DNA of 64,000 bases from Rhizobium sp. NZLR1 (GCF_017357385.1 NZ_CP071633.1:1-64000), one strand, 5' to 3'; shown: positions 53,064 to 62,790, numbered from the stretch's first letter. Notes: generated by a model from the letters alone, not told the origin. Numbers and translations are program-made.

Positions 53064-55247
53064 TTGGTTTCCACTTATGTAAGCTACCTCTCGGTCGCTC
53101 GAAATCTCGGCGCCAGTCTTTCGAACGTCGCATCCCAGGCCACGGTTGCCCGCGACAGCGCCTATTACAAGGAAAACATCGGCAAGGTCACGACGGTCGA
53201 TGACTTCATGGGTGATTACAAGCTCTATTCCTATGCCATGAAGGCCTACGGGCTCGACGACATGACCTATGCCAAGGCCTTCATGAAGAAGGTGCTGGAA
53301 AGCGACCTCAGCGATTCATCGAGCTTCGCCAACAGCTTGAGTGACAGCCGCTATGCCGAGTTTGCAGCCGCCTTCAAATTTTCCGGCGAGACGAAGACGG
53401 CGCAATCGGACGTGCAGCGGGACAATCTGCTCGATGCTTATGAGACGTCCTTCGACACCGAGGCGGACGACATCGCGGATGAGACGGATTATTTCGAAGA
53501 GAATATCTCGTCGATCACCTCCGTCGATGATTTCCTGTCGAGTTCGAGGCTGAAGAACTATGCGCTGACGGCCTTCGGTCTCAGCACCGACTATACCTCA
53601 AGCAGCTTCTTGAAGGAGGTTTTGACGAGCGATCTCGACGATCCCGACAGTTTCGTCAACCAGCTCGGCGACGACGTCTATGTCAGCCTGGCAAAAGCCT
53701 TCAACTTCAACGAGGACGGCTCGACCGACGGCGACGTGATGTCGGAAGATCAGATCTCGCTGATGACGAGTGGGTATGCGGTGGCCTCGTCGACCACTGC
53801 GTCTTCGGACACCGGAGAGGCCTATGACACCTATTTCGCTGCAGAAATTGGAAACGTCACCTCCGTCGATCAGTTGATGAGCGACGATAAGCTGGTCGGC
53901 TATCTCAGGATCGCCTACGGGCTGACCGACGACGAATCCGACACTTTCATTTCCGCGGCGCTGAAAAGCGCCGACATCGCCGACGCGATCGGCCTGTCCG
54001 ATTTGCACGACGCCTTCAATTTCGATGAAGACGGCGCGCTTGCCGATGGCGACACCGCCCAGACGTCGGAACAGACCGCCACGACCACGGCAGCCTTCGA
54101 TGAAAATTACCAGGTGCTGGTCGCCAATACCAGCACGGAAGACGCCACCGACAACTATACGACGCGCATCGCCAGCGTTACCTCGATCGATGATTTCCTC
54201 GTATCGAATGCCGATGACGACGATGACGACAACGACGATCTCCCGGAAATGTGGGAAATGGCGTTGCGCGCCTATGGCATCGATTCCACCGAGGTTTCGA
54301 GAAGCGAGGTCCGGAAGATACTCGAAAGCGATCCAACGGACGCCAAAAGCTATGTCAACAGCCTGAACGATGACCGGTTCGTCGCCTTTCGCAAAGCTTT
54401 CAACTTCGACAGCGACGGCGACGTCACCGTTCCCTTGCAGGCCATGTCGGAATCCGTCGTCGACGACTATGCCGCCTATTACAAGCAGAACAAGATCCGC
54501 TACCTCGAAGGGAACGAACTGACCGAGGCGACCGATGCGGCGGATGACGAGATCAGCTATTTTCGCGAGCAGATGGCGACGATCACCACTGCGAGCGAAT
54601 TTCTGGCCGACGATCGCCTGGTTTCCCTGGCGCTCGAGGCCAAGGGGCTCGACCCTGACGATGTCACGTCGGACGAATTGGAGAAGATGTTTTCTTCCGA
54701 TCTCGACGACGAAGATAGTTATGTCAACAAGCTGGACGACAATCGTTTCGCCGAACTCGTCGGCTCGTTCAATTTCGACCAGGACGGTAATATTTCCACC
54801 GATCCCACCGGGACGGTGCAGCAGCGCGGCGATGTGCTCGACACCATCGACTCCTATGTCAGGCTGACGCTTGAGGACGATCAGGGCGATAGCAACACCG
54901 GCGTGCGCCTCGCGCTCTATTTCCAGCGCAAGGCGCCGGAGATTTCGAGCGCCTATGACATTCTGGGTGACAGCGCGCTCTTCGAGTTTTTTACCACGAC
55001 CTTCAACCTGTCCAGTTATGTCTCCAACATGGACGTCGACAAGCAAGCCGAGATGGTCAACAATTTCATCGACATCAAGGATCTGGCGGATCCTGACAAA
55101 GTCGACGATCTGATCAAACGCTTCACCGCCATGTATGATGTCGCCAACGGCACCGGCACCACGTCGACAGCACTTTCGATCCTCACCGGCTCAGCGACGA
55201 TAAGCTCTGACACGCTCCTTGCAATGGCGCAGTTGAAAAGCGGCTGA
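53064..55247 (+). CDS. DUF1217 multi-repeat, calcium-loop-bearing flagellar-type protein
   Basis: A 727-residue acidic protein. The start is TTG at 53064 with agaggga 6 nt upstream, giving the family N-terminus VSTYVSYLSVARNL. Five repeats of about 80 residues (about 32-107, 142-220, 255-325, 364-455, 497-578) share the pattern I-x-SVDDFL, Y-A-L-x-A-x-GL, SYVN-x-L. Four end in AFNFD-x-DG, a short DxDxDG-like acidic loop (for example FNFDQDGNIS). A sixth, degenerate repeat follows. To my knowledge the DUF1217 family is found with flagellar genes of alphaproteobacteria. There is no signal peptide. Probably an exported structural or hook-length-type protein. Confidence 0.82.
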   Translation: MVSTYVSYLSVARNLGASLSNVASQATVARDSAYYKENIGKVTTVDDFMGDYKLYSYAMKAYGLDDMTYAKAFMKKVLESDLSDSSSFANSLSDSRYAEFAAAFKFSGETKTAQSDVQRDNLLDAYETSFDTEADDIADETDYFEENISSITSVDDFLSSSRLKNYALTAFGLSTDYTSSSFLKEVLTSDLDDPDSFVNQLGDDVYVSLAKAFNFNEDGSTDGDVMSEDQISLMTSGYAVASSTTASSDTGEAYDTYFAAEIGNVTSVDQLMSDDKLVGYLRIAYGLTDDESDTFISAALKSADIADAIGLSDLHDAFNFDEDGALADGDTAQTSEQTATTTAAFDENYQVLVANTSTEDATDNYTTRIASVTSIDDFLVSNADDDDDDNDDLPEMWEMALRAYGIDSTEVSRSEVRKILESDPTDAKSYVNSLNDDRFVAFRKAFNFDSDGDVTVPLQAMSESVVDDYAAYYKQNKIRYLEGNELTEATDAADDEISYFREQMATITTASEFLADDRLVSLALEAKGLDPDDVTSDELEKMFSSDLDDEDSYVNKLDDNRFAELVGSFNFDQDGNISTDPTGTVQQRGDVLDTIDSYVRLTLEDDQGDSNTGVRLALYFQRKAPEISSAYDILGDSALFEFFTTTFNLSSYVSNMDVDKQAEMVNNFIDIKDLADPDKVDDLIKRFTAMYDVANGTGTTSTALSILTGSATISSDTLLAMAQLKSG

Positions 55248-55254
55248 GTGATCT

Positions 55255-55530
55255 TTACTCCCCGGTTCGTGAGGACCCGCCCACATCAAGATTGGCTGTC
55301 TGCCAGACGTTCGCGGCGTCGCGAAGGACTTGGCAGCGGGATGAATTGCCTGCCTCGACTTGCCGGTTGATAGGCGCCGGCACCTTCAGGGGCGCCGGTG
55401 CCTCGTGGGTTTTCGTATTGACCGACTGAAGCGTGATGGCGATCAGCTGCAGCTTGTCCTTGAGTGACCGGATATTCCCGGGCGCATGCGCTTTGAGGTA
55501 GCTGATCGGCTTGACATGCGCCGACAGCGT
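55255..55530 (-). pseudogene. Decayed Phd/YefM-type antitoxin gene
   Basis: On the minus strand an open frame without a start codon reads SAHVKPISYLKA near 55525-55490, then a shortened middle, then APLKVPAPINRQVEAG near 55395-55345, and stops at 55255. Intact Phd-type antitoxins begin with HVKPISYLKANAAEV and later have ALLKILALGNRQVEAG. Order and partial identity indicate a degraded antitoxin with deletions. No partner toxin is left. Confidence 0.5.
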
Positions 55531-55721
55531 CCTGCGGTAACGCCCTTTGGCCCAGAATATCGAACGCCCCAGGCCTGGCCTGGAGAGGCTCCGATTTCCA
55601 TCTCAGGCGCGGCCGCTTTTTTCACGAAACCTCTGCGAAAGAGAATGTCATTTCTTATAACGAAGTTTGTCTACTGATTTTATAGATTATACTTTGCAAC
55701 CAGCGATCGGCTCGTGATGTC
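55531..55721 (+). promoter_or_regulatory. Promoter region of the monooxygenase operon
   Basis: The right part (55640-55700) is AT-rich, with a -10-like TATACT (55688-55693) and no convincing -35 box. The rest shows nothing recognised. The ribosome binding site before 55722 is weak. Confidence 0.3.
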
Positions 55722-56714
55722 ATGACCTATCTCCTCAGTCTTCTCGACAAAAGTCCGATCGAACAGGGTTTCACCGCTGCGGATGCGTTGCGGACGACGG
55801 TCAAGATTGCTGCCCGAGCCGAGGAACTCGGTTATCACCGTTTCTGGGTGGCCGAGCATCATAACATGTCCAATCTGGCGAGCTCGGCGCCGGAAGCGCT
55901 GATCGCCTACCTTCTCGCCAGGACCTCGAAAATCCGTATCGGCTCGGGCGGCGTCATGCTGCAGCATTACAGCGCCTACAAGGTTGCCGAGACCTTCAAT
56001 CTTCTGGCATCGCTTGCACCCGGCCGCGTCGATCTCGGTGTCGGCAAGGCGCCGGGCGGCTTTCCGCTTTCGACACGCGCGCTGCAGCTTGGCGTCGATC
56101 CGGCAAGCAAACCGGATTTTGCCAGCCAGCTTTCCGATCTTAACACCTATCTCGCAGCCGACCCGAATTACGAGGGTGCGCAGGCGACCCCTTTCCCGCC
56201 CACCGCTCCCGAACGTTTCCTGCTCGGCGCCAGCGTCGACAGCGCCAAACTTGCTGCCGAGAAGGGCTGGGAACTGGTTTTTGCCGGTCACCTGAACGGC
56301 GATCCCGACAATCTGCGCAGGACCTTTGAGGCCTATGAGCAGGCATCCGGCGGCAAGCGGCCGATCCTGGCGCTCGCAGCCTTTGCCGCCGAAAGCGAGG
56401 ATTATGCCCGCGAGCGCGTCGGCAATCTGCGCATCGTCAAGGTGTTTCTGCCGAACGGCCAGACCGTCAATGTCGGCAGCGAGGAGCAGGCGGCTGAATT
56501 TGCCCGCCAGGCCGGCGTCACCGATTACCGCATCGAGGAGAAGGTGCCGAGTGTGCTGCACGGCACCGCAACGCAGATCCGCAAGGAATTGGACGAGTTT
56601 CACCGCCGCTACGGCGTCAACGAATTCGTGCTCGACACGCCGGCGCTTTCAACCGCCGAGCGCCTGGCCTCCATCGAGCTGCTCGCCGAGGAGCGGCTTT
56701 CCCTCGTCGCCTGA
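55722..56714 (+). CDS. Luciferase-like flavin monooxygenase (MsnO8/YtmO type)
   Basis: A 330-residue LLM-class oxidoreductase. The N-terminal barrel has RFWVAEHHNM (about residue 40), IRIGSGGVMLQHY (about 71) and the flavin-region GRVDLGVGKAPGG (about 101). This subfamily includes YtmO of B. subtilis, encoded in a cluster with the same companions as here. It would oxidise a sulfur compound with FMNH2 supplied by a separate reductase, which is not seen in the window. Confidence 0.85.
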   Translation: MTYLLSLLDKSPIEQGFTAADALRTTVKIAARAEELGYHRFWVAEHHNMSNLASSAPEALIAYLLARTSKIRIGSGGVMLQHYSAYKVAETFNLLASLAPGRVDLGVGKAPGGFPLSTRALQLGVDPASKPDFASQLSDLNTYLAADPNYEGAQATPFPPTAPERFLLGASVDSAKLAAEKGWELVFAGHLNGDPDNLRRTFEAYEQASGGKRPILALAAFAAESEDYARERVGNLRIVKVFLPNGQTVNVGSEEQAAEFARQAGVTDYRIEEKVPSVLHGTATQIRKELDEFHRRYGVNEFVLDTPALSTAERLASIELLAEERLSLVA

Positions 56715-56737
56715 CCGTTTTCAAGGAGATCGATCCC

Positions 56738-58087
56738 ATGGCTCAGAAACACGTCACGTTCGGCATCATGCTGCAGGGTCCCGGCGGTCACATGAATGCC
56801 TGGAAGCATCCAAGCGGGCCGGCGGATGCCAGTGTCAATTTCGACTTCTTCGTCACGACGGCGCGTAGCGCGGAGGCGGCCGGCATCGCTTTCGCCTTCG
56901 TCGCCGACGGGCTCTATATCAACGAGCAGTCGATTCCGCATTTCCTCAACCGCTTCGAGCCGATCGCCATTCTCTCGGCGCTGGCGGCATCGACCTCGAA
57001 AATCGGTCTCGTCGGCACGGTCTCGACCTCCTACAGCGATCCCTTCACCATCGCCCGGCAGTTCGCTTCGATCGACCTCATCAGTGGCGGCCGGGCAGGG
57101 TGGAACGCGGTGACCTCGCCGCTCGAGGGCTCGGGGCGCAACTACAGCCGCGAACATCCCGAACATGAACTGCGCTACGAGATCGCCGAGGACTATATCG
57201 ATGCGATCAAGGGTCTGTGGGATTCCTGGGACGACGACGCCTTCGTCCGCAACCGCGAGACCGGCGTCTTTGTCGACAAGACCAAGATGCATCGCCTCGA
57301 CCATAAGGGCCGCTTCTTCCGCGTCGAGGGGCCGCTCAACATCGGCCGTTCGAAGCAGGGTCAACCGGTCGTCTTCCAGGCGGGCGCTTCGGATTCCGGC
57401 ATCAGGCTCGCCGGCAAACATGCCGATGCCGTTTTCACCAATGGCGGGCCTATCGAGGAGGCGCAGGCCTTCTACCGCCAGCTCAAGGACAGCGTGATTG
57501 CGCATGGCCGCCCGGCGGCGGAGGTCGGCATCTATCCCGGCATCGGCCCGATCGTCGGGAAGACGGCCGAGGAAGCGGAAGCCAAGTACCAAGCGATCCG
57601 TAACCTCGTCACTATCGAGGAGGCGCTGCTCTATCTCGGCCGCTTCTTTGATCATCATGATTTCGCCGTCTATCCGCTGGACGAGCCGTTCCCCGAACTT
57701 GGCGATATCGGCAGAAACAATTTCCGCGCTACCACCGACCGCATCAAGAGGACGGCGCGCGATAAGGGCCTGACGCTCCGCCAGGTCGCGCTTGATTCCG
57801 CGACGCCGCGCACCGCCTTCATCGGTACCGCGGAGCATATCGCCGACGAGATCATCCGCTGGGTGGACCATGGCGCTGCCGACGGCTTTATTCTCGGTTT
57901 TCCCGTCATCGCCGAGGGTTTCGCCGACTTTGCCGAATACGTCCTGCCGATCCTCACGGAGCGCGGTTATTTCGATCCGATCCTGAAAGGCGAGACGCTG
58001 CGCGACCATTTGGGTCTGCCCTTCCGCGAAAGCCGGTATGCGGCCGGTGCGGACCGCCTCGAGCGCGGAAAGGCCGTCGGCGCCTGA
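56738..58087 (+). CDS. NtaA/SnaA/DszA-family FMN monooxygenase (YtnJ type)
   Basis: A 449-residue flavin monooxygenase with GPGGHMNAWKHP near residue 13, the family signature SGGRAGWNAVTSPLEGSGRNY (about 110) read in two parts, and FQAGASDSG (about 211). Enzymes of this type include the S-modified-N-acetylcysteine monooxygenases YtnJ and YxeK. A clear ribosome binding site (aaggag) precedes the ATG. It lies 24 bp behind the first monooxygenase gene. Confidence 0.88.
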   Translation: MAQKHVTFGIMLQGPGGHMNAWKHPSGPADASVNFDFFVTTARSAEAAGIAFAFVADGLYINEQSIPHFLNRFEPIAILSALAASTSKIGLVGTVSTSYSDPFTIARQFASIDLISGGRAGWNAVTSPLEGSGRNYSREHPEHELRYEIAEDYIDAIKGLWDSWDDDAFVRNRETGVFVDKTKMHRLDHKGRFFRVEGPLNIGRSKQGQPVVFQAGASDSGIRLAGKHADAVFTNGGPIEEAQAFYRQLKDSVIAHGRPAAEVGIYPGIGPIVGKTAEEAEAKYQAIRNLVTIEEALLYLGRFFDHHDFAVYPLDEPFPELGDIGRNNFRATTDRIKRTARDKGLTLRQVALDSATPRTAFIGTAEHIADEIIRWVDHGAADGFILGFPVIAEGFADFAEYVLPILTERGYFDPILKGETLRDHLGLPFRESRYAAGADRLERGKAVGA

Positions 58088-58104
58088 GGCGCTGACGAAC
58101 CGTC

Positions 58105-59304
58105 ATGGACATCATCGCTCGGAACCCGCGCAGCAACGATCCGGTCGAAAAGGGCATCGCCGCCTATCTCGACGAGATCATCGCGCTTCGCCACGATCTG
58201 CACCAGTATCCGGAGCTTGCGTTCCAGGAACTCAGGACCAGCAAGCTCGTGGCATCCCGCCTTTCCTCCTGGGGCTACGAGGTGGCGACGGGCATTGCCG
58301 GCACCGGCATCGTCGCCACCCTCAGGCGCGGCGACGGCAGGAAGCGGATCGGCATTCGCGCCGACATGGACGCGCTGCCGATCGAGGAGGCAACCGGTCT
58401 TGCCTATGCCAGCAGCAATCCCGGCGTCATGCATGCCTGCGGCCATGACGGGCATACCTCGATCCTGCTGGCGGCCGCCCGTTATCTCTCAGAGAGCGGT
58501 AATCTCAGCGGCACGCTCAGGCTGATCTTCCAGCCCGCCGAGGAAATCGGCGCCGGCGCACGCAAGATGATCTCGGAAGGCCTGTTCGAACGGTTTCCTG
58601 TCGATGCGGTCTTCGGGCTGCATAACTGGCCGGGTGTGCCGACGGGGCAATTCGGCTTCGTCACCGGTCCTGCCATGGCTTCGGTCGATCAGGCGGTGAT
58701 CAAGATTGTCGGCAAGGGCGGCCATGGCGCGGAACCGCACCGCGCCGTCGATCCGGTGCTGGCGTCCGCCTCCTTCATCACCGCCCTGCAAAGCGTGGTC
58801 TCGCGCAATGTCGATCCGCAGGACATGGCGGTTGCCACCGTCGGCTCGATCCATGCCGGCTCCGCCTCGAACGTCATCCCTGAGAGCGTGGAGATGAAGC
58901 TCACCATGCGGGCCTTCAGCGAGACGGTTCGCCAATTGCTGCAGGAGCGTATTCCAGCCCTTGCCCGCGCCCAGGCCGAAAGCTTCGGCGCCGAAGCGGA
59001 CGTGAATTATCGCCTCGGCTTTCCGGCGTTGGTCAATCACGCCAAGGAAACGGCATTTGCCCGTGATGTCGCACAGGACGCACTCGGTCTGGCGGCGATC
59101 GAGAAGGATTTCCGGCCGAGAACCGCGAGTGAGGATTTCGCCTTCATGCTGAAGGCCAATCCCGGCAGCTACCTGTTCGTCGGCAATGGCGACAGCGCTC
59201 CCCTCCACAGCGCCCACTATGATTTCAACGACTCGGTCATTGCGCCTGCCGCCCGCTACTGGGTGCGGCTCGTTGAGGCCTTCCTCACTGATGACAACGG
59301 GTGA
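58105..59304 (+). CDS. M20-family amidohydrolase/deacetylase
   Basis: A 399-residue metal-dependent amidohydrolase (HipO/AmaA/YxeP type). Metal-site motifs are MHACGHDGHT (about residue 112), the catalytic Glu in FQPAEEIGAGA (about 145) and a C-terminal SEDFAFML (about 350). In the proposed pathway it removes the acetyl group from N-acetylcysteine after oxygenation. Its stop overlaps the next start (TGATG). Confidence 0.9.
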   Translation: MDIIARNPRSNDPVEKGIAAYLDEIIALRHDLHQYPELAFQELRTSKLVASRLSSWGYEVATGIAGTGIVATLRRGDGRKRIGIRADMDALPIEEATGLAYASSNPGVMHACGHDGHTSILLAAARYLSESGNLSGTLRLIFQPAEEIGAGARKMISEGLFERFPVDAVFGLHNWPGVPTGQFGFVTGPAMASVDQAVIKIVGKGGHGAEPHRAVDPVLASASFITALQSVVSRNVDPQDMAVATVGSIHAGSASNVIPESVEMKLTMRAFSETVRQLLQERIPALARAQAESFGAEADVNYRLGFPALVNHAKETAFARDVAQDALGLAAIEKDFRPRTASEDFAFMLKANPGSYLFVGNGDSAPLHSAHYDFNDSVIAPAARYWVRLVEAFLTDDNG

Positions 59305-59864
59305 TGAACGATATGAGCGATACGTTTCTCTATACGAGCCCTCTCGACCCCCGCGCCAAGCCGCTGATCGATGAGTTGATCCACGAATATGACAGCCGCT
59401 ACGGCACCTATTTCAATGCCGAAGGTGCAGCGGCCGAGCTCAATCGCTATCCCTCCGAAGCCTTTGCGCCGCCGCACGGCAACTTCCTCCTGTTGATGCG
59501 GAATGGTCAAACCATCGGCGGCGGCGCCTTCAAGCAGTATGACGAGCGCACGGCCGAGTTCAAACGCATCTGGACGCGCTCCGATCTGCGCCGCCAGGGC
59601 CTTGCCCGCAAGGTGCTGGTGGAACTGGAGGCCCAGGCCGCCCGCCAGGGCTATGCCCGCATCTATCTTACGACCGGCTTTCGCCAGCCCGAGGCAGTCG
59701 GCCTCTATCTGACCTATGGCTACACCGCTCTCTTCGACACTGCTGTCGATCCCGAGATCTACAAGAGCCTGCCCTTCGAGAAGGACATCACCCATCTCGC
59801 TCAGCCGGCTCCCGAAAACGAAGCGGCCGAGCCACGCCTGCGCGTCGCCAGCGCAAATCACTGA
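59304..59864 (+). CDS. GNAT-family N-acetyltransferase
   Basis: A 186-residue acetyltransferase with the acetyl-CoA motif RSDLRRQGLARKVLVELE (about residue 91) and YLTYGY in the C-terminal third. The start is ATG at 59304 (GTG at 59301 and ATG at 59313 are alternatives). In B. subtilis a GNAT enzyme (YtmI, YxeL) acetylates the S-modified cysteine before oxygenation; the same role fits here. Confidence 0.87.
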   Translation: MNDMSDTFLYTSPLDPRAKPLIDELIHEYDSRYGTYFNAEGAAAELNRYPSEAFAPPHGNFLLLMRNGQTIGGGAFKQYDERTAEFKRIWTRSDLRRQGLARKVLVELEAQAARQGYARIYLTTGFRQPEAVGLYLTYGYTALFDTAVDPEIYKSLPFEKDITHLAQPAPENEAAEPRLRVASANH

Positions 59865-59901
59865 AAGCGGCAAAGACCGACAATCATAAAAGGGAAGCAC
59901 A

Positions 59902-61680
59902 ATGGCACTGACGACGGATTTCGTGGGCATCGACCCCGGCAGCAGGACGGCAGAACCGAAGCAGGATCACTCCCGTTACCGCATCGTACCGGCGCGCCAT
60001 CCCGGCCAGCTCGTGGGCACGATCTTCGCCGCCTTCGTCATCATCGCCGTGCTTTATTCCACCTTCACCAATCCACGCTGGGGTTGGGGCGTCTTTGCCG
60101 AATGGTTCTTTGCCGAACCGGTGCTCGTCGGCCTCGGCAGGACACTGCTTTTGACCGCGCTTGCCGCCATATCCGGTTCCATTCTCGGAACGGCTCTGGC
60201 GCTTGCCCGCGTTTCCAGGTCGCCGCTGCTTTCCGGTCTCTCATGGGGCTATATCTGGCTACTGCGCTCGATCCCCGTCATCGTGCTGCTGCTGATACTG
60301 AACAATCTTGGCTACCTCTACGAGACGATCAAGATCGGCATCCCTTTCACCGATACGGTCTTCATCGACTATCCGACGGTGCAACTGCTGACGCCCTTTG
60401 CCGCTGCCTTCCTCGGCCTCACGCTCAACCAGTCGGCCTTCTTCGCCGAGATCGTGCGCGGCGGCATTCTTTCGGTGGATCATGGGCAATTGGAGGCTGC
60501 AGCCGCACTCGGCCTACCGCACCGCCGCCAGGCCTTCCGCATCGTACTGCCGCAGGCCATGCGCTCCATCCTGCCGACAGGCTTCAACGAGCTCATCGGA
60601 TTGGCGAAGAGCACATCCATGGTCTACGTGCTGGCGCTGCCGGAACTCTTCTACACGGTCCAGGTGATCTACCGCCGCAATCTCGAAGTCATTCCGCTGC
60701 TGATGGTCGCGACCGTCTGGTATCTGATCATCATGACGGTGCTGTCGGTTGCCCAGCACTATATCGAACGCTATTTTTCCAAAGGCGCCGTGCGCAATCC
60801 GACGCCGCTTCCCTTTCAGGCATTTTTCGCGCGCTTCCGGCGTCCGCTGCCTGTCCTCGATACGGCGATCGACACCGTGCGCAAGATCGGCTTTCAGGAT
60901 GCGGCGGCCCTGCGGGCCGCGGGCGGCGCGGTGCGCATCCACGGTATCTCGAAGAGCTTCGGTTCGCTGAAGGTGCTCGATGACATCGAGCTCAGCCTGC
61001 CTGCCGGCAGCGTGACCGCCATCCTTGGCCCGTCCGGCTCCGGCAAGTCGACGCTTTTGCGTGCCATCAATCATCTGGAGCGTGTCGATGAGGGCTTCAT
61101 CTCCGTCGATGGCGATTTCGTCGGCTACAGCAGAAAGGGCGATACGCTCTACGAACTCAAGGAAAACGAAATTCTCAAACGCCGCGCCGATATCGGCATG
61201 GTCTTCCAGAACTTCAATCTCTTCCCACATCTGACCGTGCTCGAAAACCTCATCGAGGCACCGATCCAGGTTCGCGGCATCGGCCGCGAGGAAGCGGTGC
61301 AGCTGGCGCAGGAGCTGCTCGCGCGCATCGGGCTCAGCAACAAGATCGACGCCTATCCACGCCAGCTCTCCGGCGGCCAGCAGCAGCGTGTGGCGATCGC
61401 CCGCGCACTGGCGCTCCGCCCTAAGGTGCTGCTCTTCGACGAGCCGACCTCGGCGCTCGATCCCGAGCTCGTCGGCGAAGTGCTCGATGTCATCAAGGAG
61501 CTTGCCCGTACCGGCACGACGCTCATCATCGTCACCCATGAGGTTGGCTTTGCCCGCGAAGTCGCCGACACCGTCGTCTTCATGGACAGTGGCCACATTC
61601 TGGAGGCCGGCCCGCCGGCGCGCATCTTCAACAAAGCGGAACATCCCCGCACGCGCGAATTCCTCGCCAAGGTTCTCTAG
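59902..61680 (+). CDS. Fused amino-acid ABC permease and ATP-binding protein
   Basis: A 592-residue fusion. Residues about 30-290 are a polar-amino-acid permease with the loop HGQLEAAAALGLPHRRQAF (about 194). Residues about 345-592 are a GlnQ-type ATPase with Walker A GPSGSGKST (about 377), signature LSGGQQQRV (about 490) and Walker B VLLFDEPTSALD (about 511). A homodimer would give a complete importer core. It lies directly before two binding-protein genes. Confidence 0.92.
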   Translation: MALTTDFVGIDPGSRTAEPKQDHSRYRIVPARHPGQLVGTIFAAFVIIAVLYSTFTNPRWGWGVFAEWFFAEPVLVGLGRTLLLTALAAISGSILGTALALARVSRSPLLSGLSWGYIWLLRSIPVIVLLLILNNLGYLYETIKIGIPFTDTVFIDYPTVQLLTPFAAAFLGLTLNQSAFFAEIVRGGILSVDHGQLEAAAALGLPHRRQAFRIVLPQAMRSILPTGFNELIGLAKSTSMVYVLALPELFYTVQVIYRRNLEVIPLLMVATVWYLIIMTVLSVAQHYIERYFSKGAVRNPTPLPFQAFFARFRRPLPVLDTAIDTVRKIGFQDAAALRAAGGAVRIHGISKSFGSLKVLDDIELSLPAGSVTAILGPSGSGKSTLLRAINHLERVDEGFISVDGDFVGYSRKGDTLYELKENEILKRRADIGMVFQNFNLFPHLTVLENLIEAPIQVRGIGREEAVQLAQELLARIGLSNKIDAYPRQLSGGQQQRVAIARALALRPKVLLFDEPTSALDPELVGEVLDVIKELARTGTTLIIVTHEVGFAREVADTVVFMDSGHILEAGPPARIFNKAEHPRTREFLAKVL

Positions 61681-61773
61681 CGCCCGACAGCGCTGGCGAA
61701 ATGCCGGGCCGCGACGGGCTGCACCGGCCGACTGACAACAACCACAACTTAAAAATGAAAATGGAGACGGGAC

Positions 61774-62718
61774 ATGGCATTTGCAGATAGAACAAGGCTT
61801 CTCATAGCAGGGGCCGTCACCATCGCCGCACTCGGTTTCGGTTCGGCTCAGGCGCAGCAGAAGTTCGATCTCAGCCCCGAGCAGCCGAACCGGCTGCGGG
61901 TCGAGAAGAACGAGAAGCGCGTTGACGAAGTCAAGGGCTTCAAGTTCGTCGAAAACGGCGCCTTTACCGTCGGCATCAGCTCGAGCGGCAATCTGCCGCT
62001 GCATGATTATGCCTCCGATTCCAAGACGGTCATCGGCTATGACGTCGATCTAGCGCAGGCCATCGCCGACAGCCTCGGCCTGAAGCTGGAACTGGTTTCC
62101 GTTGCCTGGGCCGAGTGGCCGCTGGGACTGACGTCGGGCAAGTTCGACGCGGTGATCTCGAACGTGACCGTCACGGAAGAGCGCAAGCAGAAATTCGACT
62201 TTTCGACCTACCGCAAGGACGAGCTTGGCTTCTACGTCAAGGCCGACAGCCCGATTACGGCGCTCAAGCAGCCGAAGGATATTGCCGGCCTGAAGGTCAT
62301 CACCGATGCCGGAACCAACCAGGAGAAGATCCTGCTGGAATGGGACCGCGAGAACGTCGCGGCCGGCCTAAAGCCGATCGAGGTGCAATATTATGACGAC
62401 GACGCGGTCAAGGATCTCGCCGTCCAGTCCGGCAGAGCCGACGCGGTCTTCAGCGTCAACGCGACGCAGGCCTACTCGGCGGGCATCAATGGCAAGACCA
62501 AGCTCGTCGGCACCGTCAGCGGCGGTTGGCCGATCACTGCCGAGATTGCGGTCACGACGCGCAAAGGCAGCGGTCTGGCGGCTCCCTTGACCGATGTTGT
62601 CAACGACCTGATCGCCAGCGGAGCCTACAAGAAGATCCTCGATACCTGGAATCTTGGCCCCGAGGCGATCGACCAAGCAAAGACCAATCCTCCCGGCCTG
62701 CCGAAGAGCGGCTCCTGA
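61774..62718 (+). CDS. Amino-acid ABC transporter substrate-binding protein (family 3), copy 1
   Basis: A 314-residue periplasmic binding protein with a Sec signal peptide (ending SAQAQ, about residue 28). Typical family-3 elements are IGYDVDLAQAIADSLG (about 89) and DAGTNQEKILLEW (about 179). It is closely similar in layout to the next gene, including the conserved end NPPGLPK, so the two arose by duplication. Confidence 0.92.
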   Translation: MAFADRTRLLIAGAVTIAALGFGSAQAQQKFDLSPEQPNRLRVEKNEKRVDEVKGFKFVENGAFTVGISSSGNLPLHDYASDSKTVIGYDVDLAQAIADSLGLKLELVSVAWAEWPLGLTSGKFDAVISNVTVTEERKQKFDFSTYRKDELGFYVKADSPITALKQPKDIAGLKVITDAGTNQEKILLEWDRENVAAGLKPIEVQYYDDDAVKDLAVQSGRADAVFSVNATQAYSAGINGKTKLVGTVSGGWPITAEIAVTTRKGSGLAAPLTDVVNDLIASGAYKKILDTWNLGPEAIDQAKTNPPGLPKSGS

Positions 62719-62790
62719 CATTGCCCGACGGGCTGGCGTTCAAACGCCGGTCCGCCGCTGCTTCTCAATGCAAACGGAGAGATATCGAAC

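Noticed and set aside
53598..55046. 482-codon antisense frame within the DUF1217 gene
   Set aside because: Mirror of a repetitive acidic coding sequence; composition is Val/Ile/Gly-rich with no domain.
60514..62004. 496-codon antisense frame over the fused ABC gene
   Set aside because: Shadow of the transporter gene; no domain and no ribosome binding site.
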